Positions 1 to 5,977 of a DNA stretch of 6,659 nt are shown in pieces. Both the position numbers and the translations under genes were made by a program. The notes beneath the pieces were generated by a model. It searched no databases. It was given only the letters and a program-made list of their open reading frames with translations, and was not told where the DNA came from. The stretch is taken from contig DAHVAB010000143.1 in the NCBI GenBank assembly GCA_027314825.1, positions 1 to 6,659 of the forward strand. The letters are read 5' to 3'. Numbering within the stretch: the first letter of the stretch is position 1; the number at the start of each line of letters is the position of its first letter. Source of the stretch: Solirubrobacterales bacterium. Lineage in GTDB: Bacteria; Actinomycetota; Thermoleophilia; Solirubrobacterales; Solirubrobacteraceae.

Positions 1-41
1 GCCTCCGTCACAGAGAGCCCGATCAGATCCCGTTCGCTCAT
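1..41 (-). CDS. gatA: Start of GatA, Asp-tRNA(Asn)/Glu-tRNA(Gln) amidotransferase subunit A (partial)
   Basis: Only the first 14 codons lie in the window; they read MSERDLIGLSVTEA and run off the left edge. The ATG at 41-39 overlaps the TGA of gatC by four bases (ATGA), so this gene is very probably translated by coupling to gatC. The call rests mainly on position: gatA usually follows gatC directly, and the short amino-terminal sequence looks like the start of an amidase-type GatA, whose first helix precedes the catalytic core. GatA would be the glutaminase subunit (Ser-cisSer-Lys amidase) of GatCAB, but none of its catalytic residues is visible here. Another gene starting here cannot be excluded from 14 residues. 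Confidence 0.65.
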   Translation of the reverse strand, partial: MSERDLIGLSVTE

Positions 42-322
42 GCCTGCGGGCTCGGCACCAGGAACCCGTCCTGCGCGACCGCGGGCGCCGGCGCGAGCGC
101 GACCTCGCGTGGCAGGCTCACCTGCGGCTCATCCTCCCGCAGTGCTCCCGTCACCTCCGCGACATGCGAGGTCGGCGGCACGCCGTCCAGGTCGAGCTCC
201 GCGATCTTCTCGATATGCGCCAGCAGCCCGGAGAGCTCGCCGCGCATCGCCTCGATCTCCTCCTCGGAGAGCGAGAGCCTGGCCAGGCGGGCCACGTGCA
301 GAACCTGCTCGCGATCGATCAC
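38..322 (-). CDS. gatC: GatC, Asp-tRNA(Asn)/Glu-tRNA(Gln) amidotransferase subunit C
   Basis: This 94-residue protein has the normal GatC length and pattern. It shows HVARLARLSLSEEE at residues 9-22, a helix ending IEKIAELDLDGVPPTSHV at 37-54, LREDEP at 61-66, and the closing QDGFLVP at 84-90. In the family, GatC is the small belt-like subunit that wraps GatA and GatB and stabilises the complex that amidates Glu-tRNA(Gln) or Asp-tRNA(Asn) in the cytoplasm. The start is a GTG at 322-320. The reading frame stays open far upstream, but the upstream residues are arginine-rich out-of-frame translation of the neighbour and match nothing in GatC. The GTG overlaps the TGA of the preceding membrane-protein gene (GTGA, 319-322), and no clear Shine-Dalgarno precedes it, consistent with translational coupling. 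The stop overlaps the gatA start. The identification is secure; the exact start is well supported by family alignment. Confidence 0.95.
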   Translation of the reverse strand: MIDREQVLHVARLARLSLSEEEIEAMRGELSGLLAHIEKIAELDLDGVPPTSHVAEVTGALREDEPQVSLPREVALAPAPAVAQDGFLVPSPQA

Positions 323-780
323 CGCGGAGATTCTATGTGCCGCTGCTCGGCCTCGGCCGGCTCGTAGAGGTCCTGACGTTCGTCGCGCATCGAGAGCCAG
401 CCGCCCACCACGATCGCGACGGCCCCTCCGAGCGCCAGCCAGGCGCCCGCCTCCAGGCCGCTCGCCCCGTCCGGCCGCTCGAGCAGGCGCACGAGCGCTG
501 CCACCACCGCCGCCAGCCCGAGAATCGTGCTCCACACCGCCGCCGCGATCGGCAGCGCCGGCGAGCGCTCGAAGAGGTTCGCCATCACGAGCAGAAGCGC
601 CGCGGCGCAGCCGATGATCAGCAACACGACGCCCGCCCCGAACGTGCTCCACGCGTCCAGCCCGCCGCCGCCGTCGCTGGCGGCGGTCGAATACCACGGC
701 ACGATCAGCGAGACGATCACGGCGATCGCGCCGGCCAGCGCGATCAGCTCGCCGGAGCGCACCCGCCGCAGGCGGCTCAT
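319..780 (-). CDS. Uncharacterised four-helix membrane protein between folD and gatC
   Basis: I do not recognise this 153-residue protein. It starts with a basic stretch (MSRLRRVRSGE) followed by four hydrophobic segments at about 11-29, 46-69, 76-100 and 109-131. A Pro-Trp-Tyr motif sits at the outer end of helix 1 (residues 28-30), then a Gly-rich loop SDGGGGLDAW at 35-44. The C-terminal tail from 131 is charged (MRDERQDLYEPAEAEQRH) and probably cytoplasmic, since four helices with a basic N terminus predict both ends inside. The helix 1 PWY plus short polar loop resembles small hypothetical membrane proteins common in actinobacteria, but I can name no family. Its ATG overlaps the folD stop (ATGA, 777-780) and its stop overlaps the gatC GTG (GTGA), so expression is tied to both neighbours. 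That positioning and the coherent membrane topology argue it is a real gene rather than a chance frame. No catalytic motif is visible. Confidence 0.85.
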   Translation of the reverse strand: MSRLRRVRSGELIALAGAIAVIVSLIVPWYSTAASDGGGGLDAWSTFGAGVVLLIIGCAAALLLVMANLFERSPALPIAAAVWSTILGLAAVVAALVRLLERPDGASGLEAGAWLALGGAVAIVVGGWLSMRDERQDLYEPAEAEQRHIESPR

Positions 781-1661
781 CTGAGCGCCGCCCGCAGCTG
801 CATCTCCGCGGCCTGCAGCGTGTTGCCCATCAGCATCGCGATCGTCATCGGCCCCACGCCCCCGGGCACCGGCGTGATCGCACGGGCACGCTCGCAGACC
901 GCCGCGAAGTCCACGTCGCCGACCAGGCCGCTGCGGTTGCCCGCCTCCTGCGGGCTCAGGCGGTTCATCCCCACGTCGATCACGACGGCTCCCTCCTTCA
1001 CGAAGTCAGCGGTCACGATCCGTGCCCGGCCGACGGCCGCGATCAGGATGTCGGCCCGCGCGCACACCCCAGCCAGGTCCCGGGTACGGGAATGACACGT
1101 CGTGACCGTGGCGTTGGCCGCCAGCAGCAGCGCCGACATCGGCTTGCCGAACAGGTTCGAGCGCCCTATGACCACCGCCTCGGCGCCCTCCAGCCGCGCA
1201 TCCGCATGGCGCAGCAGCTCCATCACCCCGAGCGGCGTGCACGGCCGCAGCCCCTCGCGGCCCAGGCAGAGCAGGCCGGCGTTCACCGGCGTCAGCCCGT
1301 CCACGTCCTTGGCAGGGTCGATCAGGCCGGTCAGCGCGGGGCCGTCCAGATGCGCCGGCACCGGCAGCTGCAGCAGGATCCCGCTGACCCGCTCATCGCC
1401 GTTCAGGCGTGCGATCGTCTCGGCCACCTGATCGTGGCTCGCCTGCGCCGGCAGCCGCTCGTCGAAGGCGGCCATTCCCGCCTCCGCGCAGGCGCGCTGC
1501 TTGCCCCCGACATACACCGCCGAGGCGGGATCCTCCCCGACCAGGATCGTCGCCAGGCCCGGCACCGTGCCGGTCCGCTGACCGAAGGCCGCGACCCGCT
1601 CGGCGACATCGCCGCGCACCTCCGCGGCGATCGCCCTGCCGTCGATGATCTCGCCCGCCAT
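777..1661 (-). CDS. folD: FolD, bifunctional methylenetetrahydrofolate dehydrogenase/cyclohydrolase
   Basis: FolD interconverts 5,10-methylene-, 5,10-methenyl- and 10-formyl-tetrahydrofolate with NADP, feeding purine synthesis and formylation of initiator Met-tRNA. The 294-residue product has the usual family length. Key residues are visible and in E. coli register: Tyr50 and catalytic Lys54 in YVGGK, Gln98 in LLQLPVP, and Asp121 in DPAKDVDG. The Rossmann-type cofactor signature GRSNLFGKPMS spans 166-176 and the C-terminal signature PVPGGVGPMT spans 264-273. I chose the ATG at 1661-1659 because MAGEIIDGRAIAAEV aligns with known FolD starts; an upstream in-frame ATG at 1730 would add 23 residues of unrelated sequence overlapping the pcrA end. 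No good Shine-Dalgarno is visible. The gene begins 16 bases after the pcrA stop and its TGA overlaps the next start by four bases, suggesting cotranscription. Nothing in the active site appears damaged. Confidence 0.96.
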   Translation of the reverse strand: MAGEIIDGRAIAAEVRGDVAERVAAFGQRTGTVPGLATILVGEDPASAVYVGGKQRACAEAGMAAFDERLPAQASHDQVAETIARLNGDERVSGILLQLPVPAHLDGPALTGLIDPAKDVDGLTPVNAGLLCLGREGLRPCTPLGVMELLRHADARLEGAEAVVIGRSNLFGKPMSALLLAANATVTTCHSRTRDLAGVCARADILIAAVGRARIVTADFVKEGAVVIDVGMNRLSPQEAGNRSGLVGDVDFAAVCERARAITPVPGGVGPMTIAMLMGNTLQAAEMQLRAALR

Positions 1662-1677
1662 CCCGGCCGGATCGTAG

Positions 1678-4110
1678 CTATCCGCGACTGAGCGGCGCGT
1701 ACTCGGCGACCAGCTTGCGCTCGCTGCCATCCCCGGCGAAGCGCACGACGATCACACCGTCGGCCTCCAGCGCGGTCACCACGCCCTCGCCGAACGCGGC
1801 ATGAACCACGTCCTCGCCGAGCCGGAAGGCGGGCGCCGGTCCCGACCGCTTCGCGGCCCGTCCTCGCCCCAGTCCAGGCGCAGGCGCGGGCGCGCCTGCG
1901 CGCGCGGAGAAGAGCCCGCCGGCGGCCGGCCCGCGTGGAGGCTGCTCGAAGCGGCGCTCGGAGCGCTCCTGCACGTCCAGCAGCTCGGCCGGCAGCTCCT
2001 CGATGAAGGAGCTCGGCGCGCTCCAGGTCGGCTCGCCGAAGATCCGCCGGCTGCGGGCATGGGTCAAGTACAGCGCGCGCATCGCCCTGGTCACCCCCAC
2101 GTAGAAGAGCCTGCGCTCCTCTTCCAGGCCCCCCTCCTCCAGCGCCCGCGCATGGGGGAAGATGCCCTCCTCCATTCCGGCGATGAACACCACCGGGTAC
2201 TCCAGGCCCTTGGCGTTGTGCAGGGTCATCAGCGTGACGAGCCCCTCCTCGTCGCGGCGCGAGTCGGAGTCGCCGAGCAGCGCCATCTCCTGCAGGAACC
2301 GGTTGAGCGGGCTCTGCTCCGCCTCCGGCCCACCGTCCCCCTCCTCCTGCTCACGCACCGCGTCGCGCTCGTCGAACTCACGGCCCACGTCCACGAGCTG
2401 CTCAAGATTCTCCATGCGTCCCTGCGCCTCGATCGTGCGCTCGGCCTCAAGCGCCTCCAGGTAGCCGGTCCGCTGCAGCGTCTGCTCGATCAGCTCCTGC
2501 ACCTGCGCCCCCTCGCCGATCGCCATCTCGCGCAGCTCGGCGAGCGTCGCCGCGAACCGCGAGACCGCCTTCACCGCCGCCGGGCCGAGGCCGGGGACCT
2601 GCTCGGGCGCTGCGATCACATCGGAGATCGACTCTCCGGTCGCGTCCGCATGGGCGAGCAGACGGGCGAGCGAGGCCTGGCCGATCCCGCGCCGCGGAGA
2701 GCTCACGATCCGCTGGAAGGCGACCATGTCCCGGGGGTTCGACATCAGCGCCAGGTAGGCGATCGCGTCCTTTATCTCCGCGCGCTCATAGAACTTGGTG
2801 CCACCGATCACCTGGTAGGCGACCTCGGCGCGGATCAGCGCGTCCTCGATCGCCCGCGACATCGCGTTGGTCCTGTAGAGCACCGCTATCTCGGCCGCGG
2901 CCGCCTCGCCCTCGTCGCGCAGGCGCTGGATCTCCCCGACGATCAGGCGTGCCTCCGCGTGCTCGTCGCCCAGCACCCGCACGCGCACGGGATCCCCCTC
3001 CCCCAGCTCGCTCCACAGCCGCTTTCTCATCGCACCGCGGTTGTTGGCGATCACCGCATTGGCCGCGGAGAGAATCGTCTGGGTGGAGCGATAGCTCTGC
3101 TCGAGCTTCACCACGCGAGCGTCGGGAAAGTCGCGCTCGAAGTCCAGGATGTTGCGAACGTCCGCGCCCCTGAACGCATATATCGACTGCGCGTCGTCGC
3201 CCACGACCGCGAGATTGCGATGTCCGGCGCCACCGTCCTCGCCACCAGGCCGGCCGCCGCCGCCGCGCGATTCTCCGGCGCCACCGCCCTCGCCACCAGG
3301 CCGGCCGCCGCCGCGCGATTCTCCGGCGCCACCGTCCTCGCCACCAGGCCGGCCGCCGCCGGGCGACTCCTGCCCGATCAGGAGCCGCAGCAGCCGGTAC
3401 TGCGCGCGGTTCGTGTCCTGGTACTCGTCGACGAGCACGTGCCGGAACGCGCCGGCATACGCCTCTCGCACGGACTCCTCCCGCTCCAGCAGGCGCACCG
3501 TCCGCATCAGCAGGTCGTCGAAGTCCATCGCGTTCATCTGCGTGAGCTCGCGCTCATAGGAGCGGTACACCTCCCCGACCAGCTCCTCGAAGGGGTCGCG
3601 GGCCTCATCGCGGTATGCAGCGGCATCGGTGAGCGCATTCTTGGCAGCCGATATCCGCGACTGCACCGAGGCCGGCGTGAAGCGCTTCACGTCGACATCG
3701 TGGGCCTCCATGCTGCGCTTGATCAACCGCCGCGAGTCGGCCTGGTCGTAGATCGTGAACTGGCGCGTGAACCCGACGAGCTCCGCCTGCGCGCGCAGGA
3801 TCCGGGCGCAGGCGGCGTGGAACGTGGCGAGCCACATCCCCTGCGTGCCGCCGCCCAGCAGCCGCTGCACCCGCTCGCGCATCTCGCCGGCAGCCTTGTT
3901 GGTGAACGTGATCGCCAGCACCTCCGACGGCCGCGCCTGCCCCGAGTGCAGCAGGAACGCGATCCTGTGGGTCAGCACGCGGGTCTTGCCGCTTCCGGCC
4001 CCGGCCAGGATCAGCAGCGGCCCCTCGCCGTGACAGACGGCCTCCCGCTGGGGCTCGTTGAGCCCCTCCAGAAGCCCGTCCATCCGCTGCGCCTGCGCCT
4101 GCATCAACAT
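1678..4110 (-). CDS. pcrA: PcrA/UvrD-type superfamily 1A DNA helicase with Gly-rich insert
   Basis: This 810-residue ATP-dependent 3'-5' helicase acts in nucleotide excision repair, replication-fork maintenance and, in related bacteria, transcription-coupled repair. From the ATG at 4110 the motifs run in order: Q motif LNEPQ 17-21, Walker A AGAGSGKT 36-43 (Lys42), motif Ia AITFTNKAAGEM 66-77, motif II VDEYQDTN 227-234, motif III VGDDAQSIYAFRGAD 303-317, motif IV LEQSYRST 336-343, motif V VTLMTLHNAKGLEYPVVF 625-642, and motif VI EEERRLFYVGVTRA 663-676. A Pro/Ala/Gly linker (about 722-760) leads to a C-terminal Tudor-like domain at 762-807 (LGEDVVHAAFGEGVV ... EYAPL), the part that contacts RNA polymerase in PcrA. 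Met10 (MDGLLEGLNEPQ, base 4083) matches the usual PcrA start better than Met1 and may be the true one; neither has a clear ribosome site. The oddity is a 47-residue Gly-rich insert at 250-296 between motifs II and III. The gene starts 37 bases after cysE and ends 16 bases before folD. RecB/AddA-type helicases are excluded by size and the C-terminal domain. Confidence 0.97.
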   Translation of the reverse strand: MLMQAQAQRMDGLLEGLNEPQREAVCHGEGPLLILAGAGSGKTRVLTHRIAFLLHSGQARPSEVLAITFTNKAAGEMRERVQRLLGGGTQGMWLATFHAACARILRAQAELVGFTRQFTIYDQADSRRLIKRSMEAHDVDVKRFTPASVQSRISAAKNALTDAAAYRDEARDPFEELVGEVYRSYERELTQMNAMDFDDLLMRTVRLLEREESVREAYAGAFRHVLVDEYQDTNRAQYRLLRLLIGQESPGGGRPGGEDGGAGESRGGGRPGGEGGGAGESRGGGGRPGGEDGGAGHRNLAVVGDDAQSIYAFRGADVRNILDFERDFPDARVVKLEQSYRSTQTILSAANAVIANNRGAMRKRLWSELGEGDPVRVRVLGDEHAEARLIVGEIQRLRDEGEAAAAEIAVLYRTNAMSRAIEDALIRAEVAYQVIGGTKFYERAEIKDAIAYLALMSNPRDMVAFQRIVSSPRRGIGQASLARLLAHADATGESISDVIAAPEQVPGLGPAAVKAVSRFAATLAELREMAIGEGAQVQELIEQTLQRTGYLEALEAERTIEAQGRMENLEQLVDVGREFDERDAVREQEEGDGGPEAEQSPLNRFLQEMALLGDSDSRRDEEGLVTLMTLHNAKGLEYPVVFIAGMEEGIFPHARALEEGGLEEERRLFYVGVTRAMRALYLTHARSRRIFGEPTWSAPSSFIEELPAELLDVQERSERRFEQPPRGPAAGGLFSARAGAPAPAPGLGRGRAAKRSGPAPAFRLGEDVVHAAFGEGVVTALEADGVIVVRFAGDGSERKLVAEYAPLSRG
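3223..3369 (-). repeat. Three tandem 48-51 bp in-frame repeats encoding a Gly-rich insert in PcrA
   Basis: Three direct copies abut without spacers: 3223-3273 (51 bp), 3274-3321 (48 bp) and 3322-3369 (48 bp). The first two differ by a single C/T change and one extra GCC triplet. The third matches over its first 39 bases and then drifts at two of the last nine. Each unit is a multiple of three, so the helicase frame stays open. In protein order the units are ESPGGGRPGGEDGGAG (248-263), ESRGGGRPGGEGGGAG (264-279) and ESRGGGGRPGGEDGGAG (280-296). Of the 47 residues at 250-296, 26 are Gly, with five Arg and seven acidic residues. Every copy contains the 8-base palindrome GGCCGGCC. Identity extends to synonymous positions, which implies recent amplification, probably by slippage, rather than selection on the peptide alone. 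Confidence 0.95.
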
Positions 4111-4147
4111 CGTCTCAGCAGCATAGATGCGCGCCCGGAGGGCTCGG

Positions 4148-4891
4148 TCAGCCGCCGGCTGGACTGCGGCCCCTGGCGGGGCGCAGCGGCGTCACCTCGG
4201 CTACCGGGCCGGACTCCTTCTGCCCGCTCAGCTCCGCGAGCCTGCCTTCGAGCGCAGCGATCCTCGCCGCCATCGCCTGCATCGCCTCCGCGATCGGGTC
4301 GGGCAGATGTATCCAGTCGGCATCCGGACCCTCGGGCCGACGGCCTTCCACCTTCACCGGGTGGCCGGGATTTCCGACGACCGTCGAGTGCGGCGGAACA
4401 TCCGTGATCACCACCGTGTTCGCCCCGATCTTCGCGCCGTGGCCGACCGTGATCGGGCCGAGCAGCTTCGCGCCGGAGCCGATCGTCACATTGTCCTGCA
4501 CGGTCGGATGGCGCTTTCCCGTCTGAAACCCGGTGCCGCCGAGCGTCACCCCCTGATAGAGCGTCACATCGTCGCCGATCCTCGCCGTCTCCCCGATCAC
4601 CACGCCGGCGCCATGATCGATGAACAGCCCCCGCCCGATCTGCGCGCCCGGATGGATCTCGATCCCGGTCAGCGCCCGGCTGGCGAGCGCGATCGCGCGC
4701 GGCGCCACCGGCACTCCCGCCTCATACATCGCAGAGGCGACCCGGTGGCAGAGCAGCGCATGGATGCCCGGCCAGGTCGCGAAGATCTCGACCGGGCTGA
4801 CGCCGCGGGCGGCGGGATCGCGCTCCCGGGCGGCCGCGATGTCGCGCCGCACCTCTCCCGCGAGGCGCGCCACCCTCATCAGGCCGAACAT
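4148..4891 (-). CDS. cysE: CysE, serine O-acetyltransferase (short form)
   Basis: CysE transfers acetyl from acetyl-CoA to L-serine, giving O-acetylserine, the first committed step of cysteine synthesis in the cytoplasm. The product from the ATG at 4891 has 247 residues. It is the short type, as in Bacillus, lacking most of the E. coli N-terminal helical domain. The N-terminal helices (1-75) include GIHALLCHRVA at 42-52. A left-handed beta-helix of hexapeptide turns covers about 78-175, with TGIEIHPGA at 75-83. Catalytic residues are visible: Asp92-His93 in IDHGAGVVIGET and His128 in KRHPT; VTLGGTG lies at 115-121. A helix at about 196-224 follows, then a loose Pro/Arg/Gly tail ending SPAGG. 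A GTG at 4930 would add 13 residues with no family resemblance, so Met at 4891 is preferred, although neither start has a clear ribosome site. CysK lies immediately upstream, completing the pathway. Confidence 0.96.
   Translation of the reverse strand: MFGLMRVARLAGEVRRDIAAARERDPAARGVSPVEIFATWPGIHALLCHRVASAMYEAGVPVAPRAIALASRALTGIEIHPGAQIGRGLFIDHGAGVVIGETARIGDDVTLYQGVTLGGTGFQTGKRHPTVQDNVTIGSGAKLLGPITVGHGAKIGANTVVITDVPPHSTVVGNPGHPVKVEGRRPEGPDADWIHLPDPIAEAMQAMAARIAALEGRLAELSGQKESGPVAEVTPLRPARGRSPAGG
4164..4186 (-). other. GC-rich hairpin within the 3' end of cysE
   Basis: Bases 4169-4173 (GCCCC) pair with 4178-4182 (GGGGC) around a TGGC loop. An outer CTGC/GCAG pair (4164-4167 with 4183-4186) extends the stem to nine pairs with one bulged G at 4168. 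It lies in the codons for the variable CysE tail, just before the stop and about 55 bases ahead of the pcrA start. There is no T-tract after it in the transcribed direction, so it is not a classical terminator. It could affect mRNA stability or readthrough, or be a by-product of very high GC. Confidence 0.3.
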
Positions 4892-4948
4892 GCCAACAGC
4901 GTAGCGGCAGCGCTGCTCGCTCCAGCTCACGCCACATGCGACCCGCGC

Positions 4949-4965
4949 AGGCCCCGGAGGGGCCT
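4949..4965 (-). terminator. Perfect 7-bp hairpin in the cysK-cysE gap, possible weak terminator or mRNA element
   Basis: AGGCCCC at 4949-4955 and GGGGCCT at 4959-4965 form a perfect stem with a three-base loop. It begins 10 bases after the cysK stop, inside the 84-base gap at 4892-4975, which is the longest gene-free stretch in the window. No T-run follows on either strand, so a standard Rho-independent terminator is not supported. Attenuation of cysE relative to cysK, or protection of the cysK mRNA end, are possible readings. I see no recognisable promoter, riboswitch or T-box in the remainder of this gap. Confidence 0.35.
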
Positions 4966-4975
4966 CTCAACAGAA

Positions 4976-5926
4976 TCACGACGCGTGCGGGGCGAAGAAC
5001 GCCTGGGAGACGTAGCGCTCGCCGGAGTCAGGCATGATCACCACGATTCGCTGGCCCGCGCTCTGCGGGCGCGCCGCGATCTGCAATGCCGCCCACACCG
5101 CCGCGCCGCAGGAGATCCCGGCCAGCAGGCCCTGGCTGCGGGCGCAACGCCACGCGGTCGCGATCGCGTCTTCGTCGGAGACCGCGATCACCTCGTCGAT
5201 CAGCTCCCTGTTGAGCACCGGCGGCACGAAGCCGGCGCCGATCCCCTGAATCCGGTGGGCGCCCGGCACTCCCCCCGAGAGCACCGGCGAGCCGGCCGGC
5301 TCCACCGCCACCACCCTCAGCTCGGGGTTGCGCTCCTTGAGGTACTCGCCGGTGCCCGTGATCGTCCCGCCGGTCCCCACGCCCGCAACCAGCACGTCGA
5401 CCCTGCCCTCCAGCGCCCGCGCGATCTCAGGGCCGGTGGTCCTGCGGTGCGCCTCCGGGTTCGCCGGGTTTGAGAACTGGTCTGGCAGAAACACATCCGG
5501 CTCCCGGGCCATCTCGCGCGCCGCCTGCACCGCCTCCTGCATCCCGCCGAGCGACTCGGTCACCTCCACCTTCGCTCCATAGAGCCTGAGCAGCCGCTCC
5601 CGCTCGCGGCTCATCCCCTGCGGCAGCGTCAGCACCAGCCGGTAGCCCTTCGCCGCACATACGAACGCGAGCGCTATGCCCGTGTTCCCGCTCGTCGCCT
5701 CCACGATCGTGCTGCGCCCCGGCTCGATCCTGCCCTCCCGCTCGGCCGCCTCGATCATCGCCACGCCGATCCTGTCCTTCACCGATCCGCCCGGATTGAA
5801 CGACTCCAGCTTCGCGAAGAGCTCGACGCCGCTCTCCGGCGCGGGCGTGCCCTCCAGCAGACGGTTGAGCGCAACCATCGGCGTAGCGCCGACAAGCTCT
5901 GAAATGTCGATCGGGATTGCGCTCAC
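4976..5926 (-). CDS. cysK: CysK, O-acetylserine sulfhydrylase (cysteine synthase A)
   Basis: CysK is a pyridoxal-phosphate enzyme that makes L-cysteine from O-acetylserine and sulfide. From the GTG at 5926 it has 316 residues, the normal length. The substrate-side segment ELVGATPMV lies at 10-18, and the PLP lysine is Lys50 in NPGGSVKDR. The substrate loop TSGNTG is at 78-83, and FSNPANPEAHRRTTGPEI covers 151-168. The phosphate-binding GTGGT is at 184-188, QGIGAGFVP at 227-235, and Ser272 in GISCGAA contacts the PLP ring nitrogen in relatives. These motifs favour CysK over cystathionine beta-synthase, which would carry extra heme or CBS domains, and over threonine dehydratase. A TTG at 5938 would add four residues; the GTG is preferred because a GAGAG lies just upstream of it and TTG starts are rarer. 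It follows the transporter gene by about 51 bases and precedes cysE, its pathway partner. Confidence 0.97.
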   Translation of the reverse strand: MSAIPIDISELVGATPMVALNRLLEGTPAPESGVELFAKLESFNPGGSVKDRIGVAMIEAAEREGRIEPGRSTIVEATSGNTGIALAFVCAAKGYRLVLTLPQGMSRERERLLRLYGAKVEVTESLGGMQEAVQAAREMAREPDVFLPDQFSNPANPEAHRRTTGPEIARALEGRVDVLVAGVGTGGTITGTGEYLKERNPELRVVAVEPAGSPVLSGGVPGAHRIQGIGAGFVPPVLNRELIDEVIAVSDEDAIATAWRCARSQGLLAGISCGAAVWAALQIAARPQSAGQRIVVIMPDSGERYVSQAFFAPHAS

Positions 5927-5977
5927 GGCTCTCGACAATAGAGACAGGTCGGCGCGCGCGCTCTGCGGCGCGTCCCC

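Noticed and set aside
323..697. N-terminal extension of the gatC frame by about 125 residues
   Set aside because: The extension is Arg/Gly-rich out-of-frame reading of the membrane-protein gene; GatC proteins are about 95 residues and align from the GTG at 322.
40..1095. Plus-strand open frame of 351 codons over gatC, the membrane protein and folD
   Set aside because: It spans three oppositely oriented genes joined by precise overlaps and is dominated by Arg, Ala and Pro; a GC artefact.
3223..3369. Possible CRISPR array or mobile-element end repeats
   Set aside because: The copies are contiguous with no unique spacers, are multiples of three, and are read in frame inside pcrA; no cas or transposase gene is nearby.
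4133..4143. Short GCCC/GGGC hairpin in the cysE-pcrA gap
   Set aside because: Only four pairs and no T-run; expected often by chance at this GC content.
1801..4407. Plus-strand open frame of 868 codons antisense to pcrA and the end of cysE
   Set aside because: It lies opposite a helicase with every motif intact. Its translation is Arg/Leu/His-rich without recognisable domains, as expected for an antisense frame in very GC-rich DNA where stops are rare.
4127..5473. Plus-strand open frame of 448 codons across cysE and cysK
   Set aside because: Antisense to two clearly conserved enzymes; composition is Arg/His/Pro-rich and no domain is visible.
5927..5977. Possible cysK promoter or riboswitch in the gap after the transporter gene
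   Set aside because: The gap is only 51 bases, with alternating GC runs; I see no convincing -35/-10 pair or riboswitch-like conserved core.
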